Of a stretch of 7,585 nucleotides of DNA, positions 5,607 to 7,585 are shown piece after piece. Position 1 is the first letter of the stretch. Each line of letters starts with the position of its first letter. The DNA lies in assembly GCA_947474445.1 (NCBI GenBank), contig CANJJY010000222.1:1-7585 (forward strand), written 5' to 3'. Both the position numbers and the translations under genes were made by a program. The DNA comes from Oligoflexaceae bacterium (GTDB taxonomy: Bacteria; Bdellovibrionota_B; Oligoflexia; Oligoflexales; Oligoflexaceae). The notes under the pieces were generated by a model. That model made no database searches and was not told the DNA's origin. It saw only the letters and a list, made by a program, of their open reading frames with translations.

Positions 5607-7585
5607 ATGTCACAGTCCTCCATAAAACGCCCTATCAGTCTCGGTCTCCTTGGAATATACCTGACACATGCCGCATTTGCGACAGCCCAAGATGCCGCAG
5701 CCCCTTCGCCTGCTGCGACTGCGGCTCCGACGTCCCCTAAGAAAACTGAACGCATCGAAGTCACCGGCTCGCGCATCAAACGTGTCGATGCCGAAGGCGC
5801 TGCACCGGTCACCGTCCTTTCGCGGGAGTCGATCGAACGCAGCGGCGCAACCAACGTGGCTGATCTTCTCAAGAAATCAAATGTGAGCCCCACCGGTAAC
5901 GATCAGAACGAAGGACTTTCCACTCGATCTGGCGCGGCATCGGTCGATCTACTCGGCATCGGTGCGAATCGCACCCTCGTCCTGCTTGACGGCAAACGCT
6001 TGCCCGTGGAAAGCAGTCTCGGCGCCGCGAACGTCGCGAACATTCCCGTCTCTGTCATCGAACGCATCGAAATCCTTAGCGGCGGTGCCTCGGCGATTTA
6101 CGGGACCGACGCGGTGGGCGGTGTGATCAACATCATCACCAAAAAAGACTTTCATGGCATTGAAACGTCGGCCTCCGTGTCGGTTCCCCAGCATGGCGGC
6201 GGTGAAAGCCTCGAAATCAATGCGATCGGCGGCGGCCAGATCAATGATGATACCAGCGCCTTTCTCTACGGTGGCTATAAGCAGACGCGCGAAGTGCTGC
6301 GGAAGAATCGCAAAGGCTACAAGATTTCCGATGCTGAACACACAAACACAGCCACTCTTGCGCCTCCGGGAACCTTTTCCTACCGCCCTATCGACAACTT
6401 TGGAACCGCAGATCAAACGCCCGGCGACTACATGCCCAGCGCCAACTGCCCGACGGATAGGCAAGTCGCTACCGTCCCCGACGAGCCTCAGAATGTTTAC
6501 TGCAGCGGTCCTCGGAGCGAAACGTCCAGCTGGCTCACGCCGCGGTCCAATGAAAAGTATTTGGTCGCACGTGGTGACCATGAATTTAGCGCCGACACCA
6601 AACTCTCTGGATTTTTTCTCTACGATACCAAATCCAGTTTTTTCGACCTTGGAAATTACCTAGTCGGCACCTCTGATCCGTTTAACTCGCAAGGTGTATT
6701 CCTTTCGCAAGCACGCGCTGAAGAACTCGGTATCACCGGCATTCAACCGGGCCAAGTCGTCGAGCTTGAGGCGAATACGATCGAAATGCCTCATCGTGAA
6801 AGCATCAACAAAGACTCGGTGATCGGCACTACGGCCCAATTGGAAACCAAGTGGAATGAGTGGAGTATCGTCTCAGGTGCTTCCCACTTTTTGACTCAAA
6901 ACAAGCGAAGCTTTAATAACATTCTGAACAAGCAGAAGGAAATCGAACTCCTTCATCCGCGCGCGAACCTGCTCGATCCTGCCTTTATCCCCATCGATCC
7001 CAATCGCAATTCAGCTCTCCTCGATGGCATTCATGACAATCTCATGTCTAAAGAAGTGACGACCGCATCGACCTTTGAAGTGACGGGTTCGCATGAAATC
7101 ACGACTTTACCCGGCGGAAAAATGCAGGGCCTGGTCGGCATCGCGGTATCCTCGGAAACCTACAAACAGACTCCAGACAAACGCGATCAGGTCTTCTACA
7201 CCGACACCGCCGATGGTCTCCCACCCGCCGCTGATGGCTCTAACGTCACGGGCATTGCGCCCCTCTACGAAGGAACATCGTCGACCGCTGGCCAGGGTAA
7301 CCGCACGGTGACGAGCCTCTTCACCGAGATCGTCGCTCCCGTCTTGCAAAACCTCGAATTCGAAACGGCCTTGCGCTATGACGTCTACTCTGACTTCGGC
7401 AACACCCTCAACTACGGAGCGGGCGTCAAGTATAAGGCTCTCCCTAACCTGCTTCTGCGCGGGAATGCGGCCAGCTCCTTCCGAGCTCCTGTTCTCAACA
7501 TGATGCATGCAACGGGCGGCGGCGGTTATATCAGCGTCGTCGATGATCGCTACTGCCAGAGAGAAAAGGATCGCGGCAATCCCTG
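5607..7585 (+). CDS. TonB-dependent outer-membrane receptor, paralogous to the first (3' end cut by window)
   Basis: The frame is open from ATG 5607 to the window edge: 659 full codons, with two bases of the next. AGAAGG (5594-5599) precedes the ATG by 7 bases. The signal peptide has a hydrophobic core at about 10-19 and a likely cut after ATA at 27/28. An Ala/Pro-rich linker leads to a TonB-box-like ERIEVTGS (48-55). The plug spans about 60-180, with LVLLDGKRLP (124-133), ERIEILSGGASAIYGTDAVG (152-171) and VINIITKK (173-180). Barrel features include Cys 281 and 299, SFRAP (624-628) and Cys 650 near the edge. In place of the usual LRGLG it has LLGIG (115-119). It is clearly related to the receptor at 2116 in plug layout and motifs but diverges widely in the barrel, so a different substrate is likely. 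By comparison with its 881-residue paralogue, roughly 200-300 residues are missing beyond the window. Nothing shows it to be broken. Confidence 0.93.
   Translation, partial: MSQSSIKRPISLGLLGIYLTHAAFATAQDAAAPSPAATAAPTSPKKTERIEVTGSRIKRVDAEGAAPVTVLSRESIERSGATNVADLLKKSNVSPTGNDQNEGLSTRSGAASVDLLGIGANRTLVLLDGKRLPVESSLGAANVANIPVSVIERIEILSGGASAIYGTDAVGGVINIITKKDFHGIETSASVSVPQHGGGESLEINAIGGGQINDDTSAFLYGGYKQTREVLRKNRKGYKISDAEHTNTATLAPPGTFSYRPIDNFGTADQTPGDYMPSANCPTDRQVATVPDEPQNVYCSGPRSETSSWLTPRSNEKYLVARGDHEFSADTKLSGFFLYDTKSSFFDLGNYLVGTSDPFNSQGVFLSQARAEELGITGIQPGQVVELEANTIEMPHRESINKDSVIGTTAQLETKWNEWSIVSGASHFLTQNKRSFNNILNKQKEIELLHPRANLLDPAFIPIDPNRNSALLDGIHDNLMSKEVTTASTFEVTGSHEITTLPGGKMQGLVGIAVSSETYKQTPDKRDQVFYTDTADGLPPAADGSNVTGIAPLYEGTSSTAGQGNRTVTSLFTEIVAPVLQNLEFETALRYDVYSDFGNTLNYGAGVKYKALPNLLLRGNAASSFRAPVLNMMHATGGGGYISVVDDRYCQREKDRGNP

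Noticed and set aside
5949..6581. Reverse-strand ORF (210 codons) inside the second receptor
   Set aside because: It is antisense to the plug and early barrel of a clear TonB-dependent receptor and has no recognisable motif.
1..7585. CRISPR array, insertion sequence, tRNA or phage features
   Set aside because: No regularly spaced repeats, transposase motifs, terminal inverted repeats or tRNA cloverleaf were seen; the window is filled with ordinary genes.

Overview
The window looks like chromosomal DNA of a Gram-negative (diderm) bacterium. The evidence is two outer-membrane TonB-dependent receptors with Sec signal peptides, a YciB/IspZ-type inner-membrane protein, and a small secreted cysteine-rich protein. 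By eye the base composition is moderately GC-rich (mostly low to upper 50s percent in the coding DNA). The ERI(Q/E)VTGSR(L/I)KR start of both receptor plugs is common in proteobacterial receptors (Shewanella- and Xanthomonas-like families) and, I believe, in Bdellovibrionota/Oligoflexia-type genomes. I cannot assign a genus from sequence alone.

Layout, left to right. 1-262: no confidently supported gene, with a probable galM promoter at its right end. 263-1273 (+): a complete aldose 1-epimerase (GalM) with all expected active-site residues. 1292-1342: a hairpin with perfect 10-bp arms and a T tract, shared by two convergent genes. 1357-1809 (-): a 150-residue secreted protein of unknown function with eight cysteines in its mature part. 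1810-2115: a divergent intergenic region with a good sigma70-like promoter for the first receptor. 2116-4761 (+): a complete 881-residue TonB-dependent receptor with a GTG start and C-terminal Phe. 4762-4843: two tandem hairpins, the second of which overlaps the likely start of the next gene. 4824-5453 (+): a YciB/IspZ-family membrane protein. 5454-5606: a short intergenic region with weak terminator-like and promoter-like signals. 5607 to the right edge (+): a second, paralogous TonB-dependent receptor, cut by the window end.

How the genes may work together. The two receptors would import scarce or bulky substrates across the outer membrane using TonB-ExbB-ExbD energy. GalM interconverts sugar anomers in the cytoplasm, so a link to sugar uptake is possible. 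However, GalM has its own promoter and is separated from the receptors by a terminator and an oppositely oriented gene, so I treat that link as speculative. I saw no near-consensus Fur box in front of either receptor, so there is no positive sign of iron regulation. No mobile element, CRISPR array, tRNA or rRNA was seen. The parts most worth a second look are the secreted cysteine/lysine-rich protein and the hairpin over the membrane-protein start.
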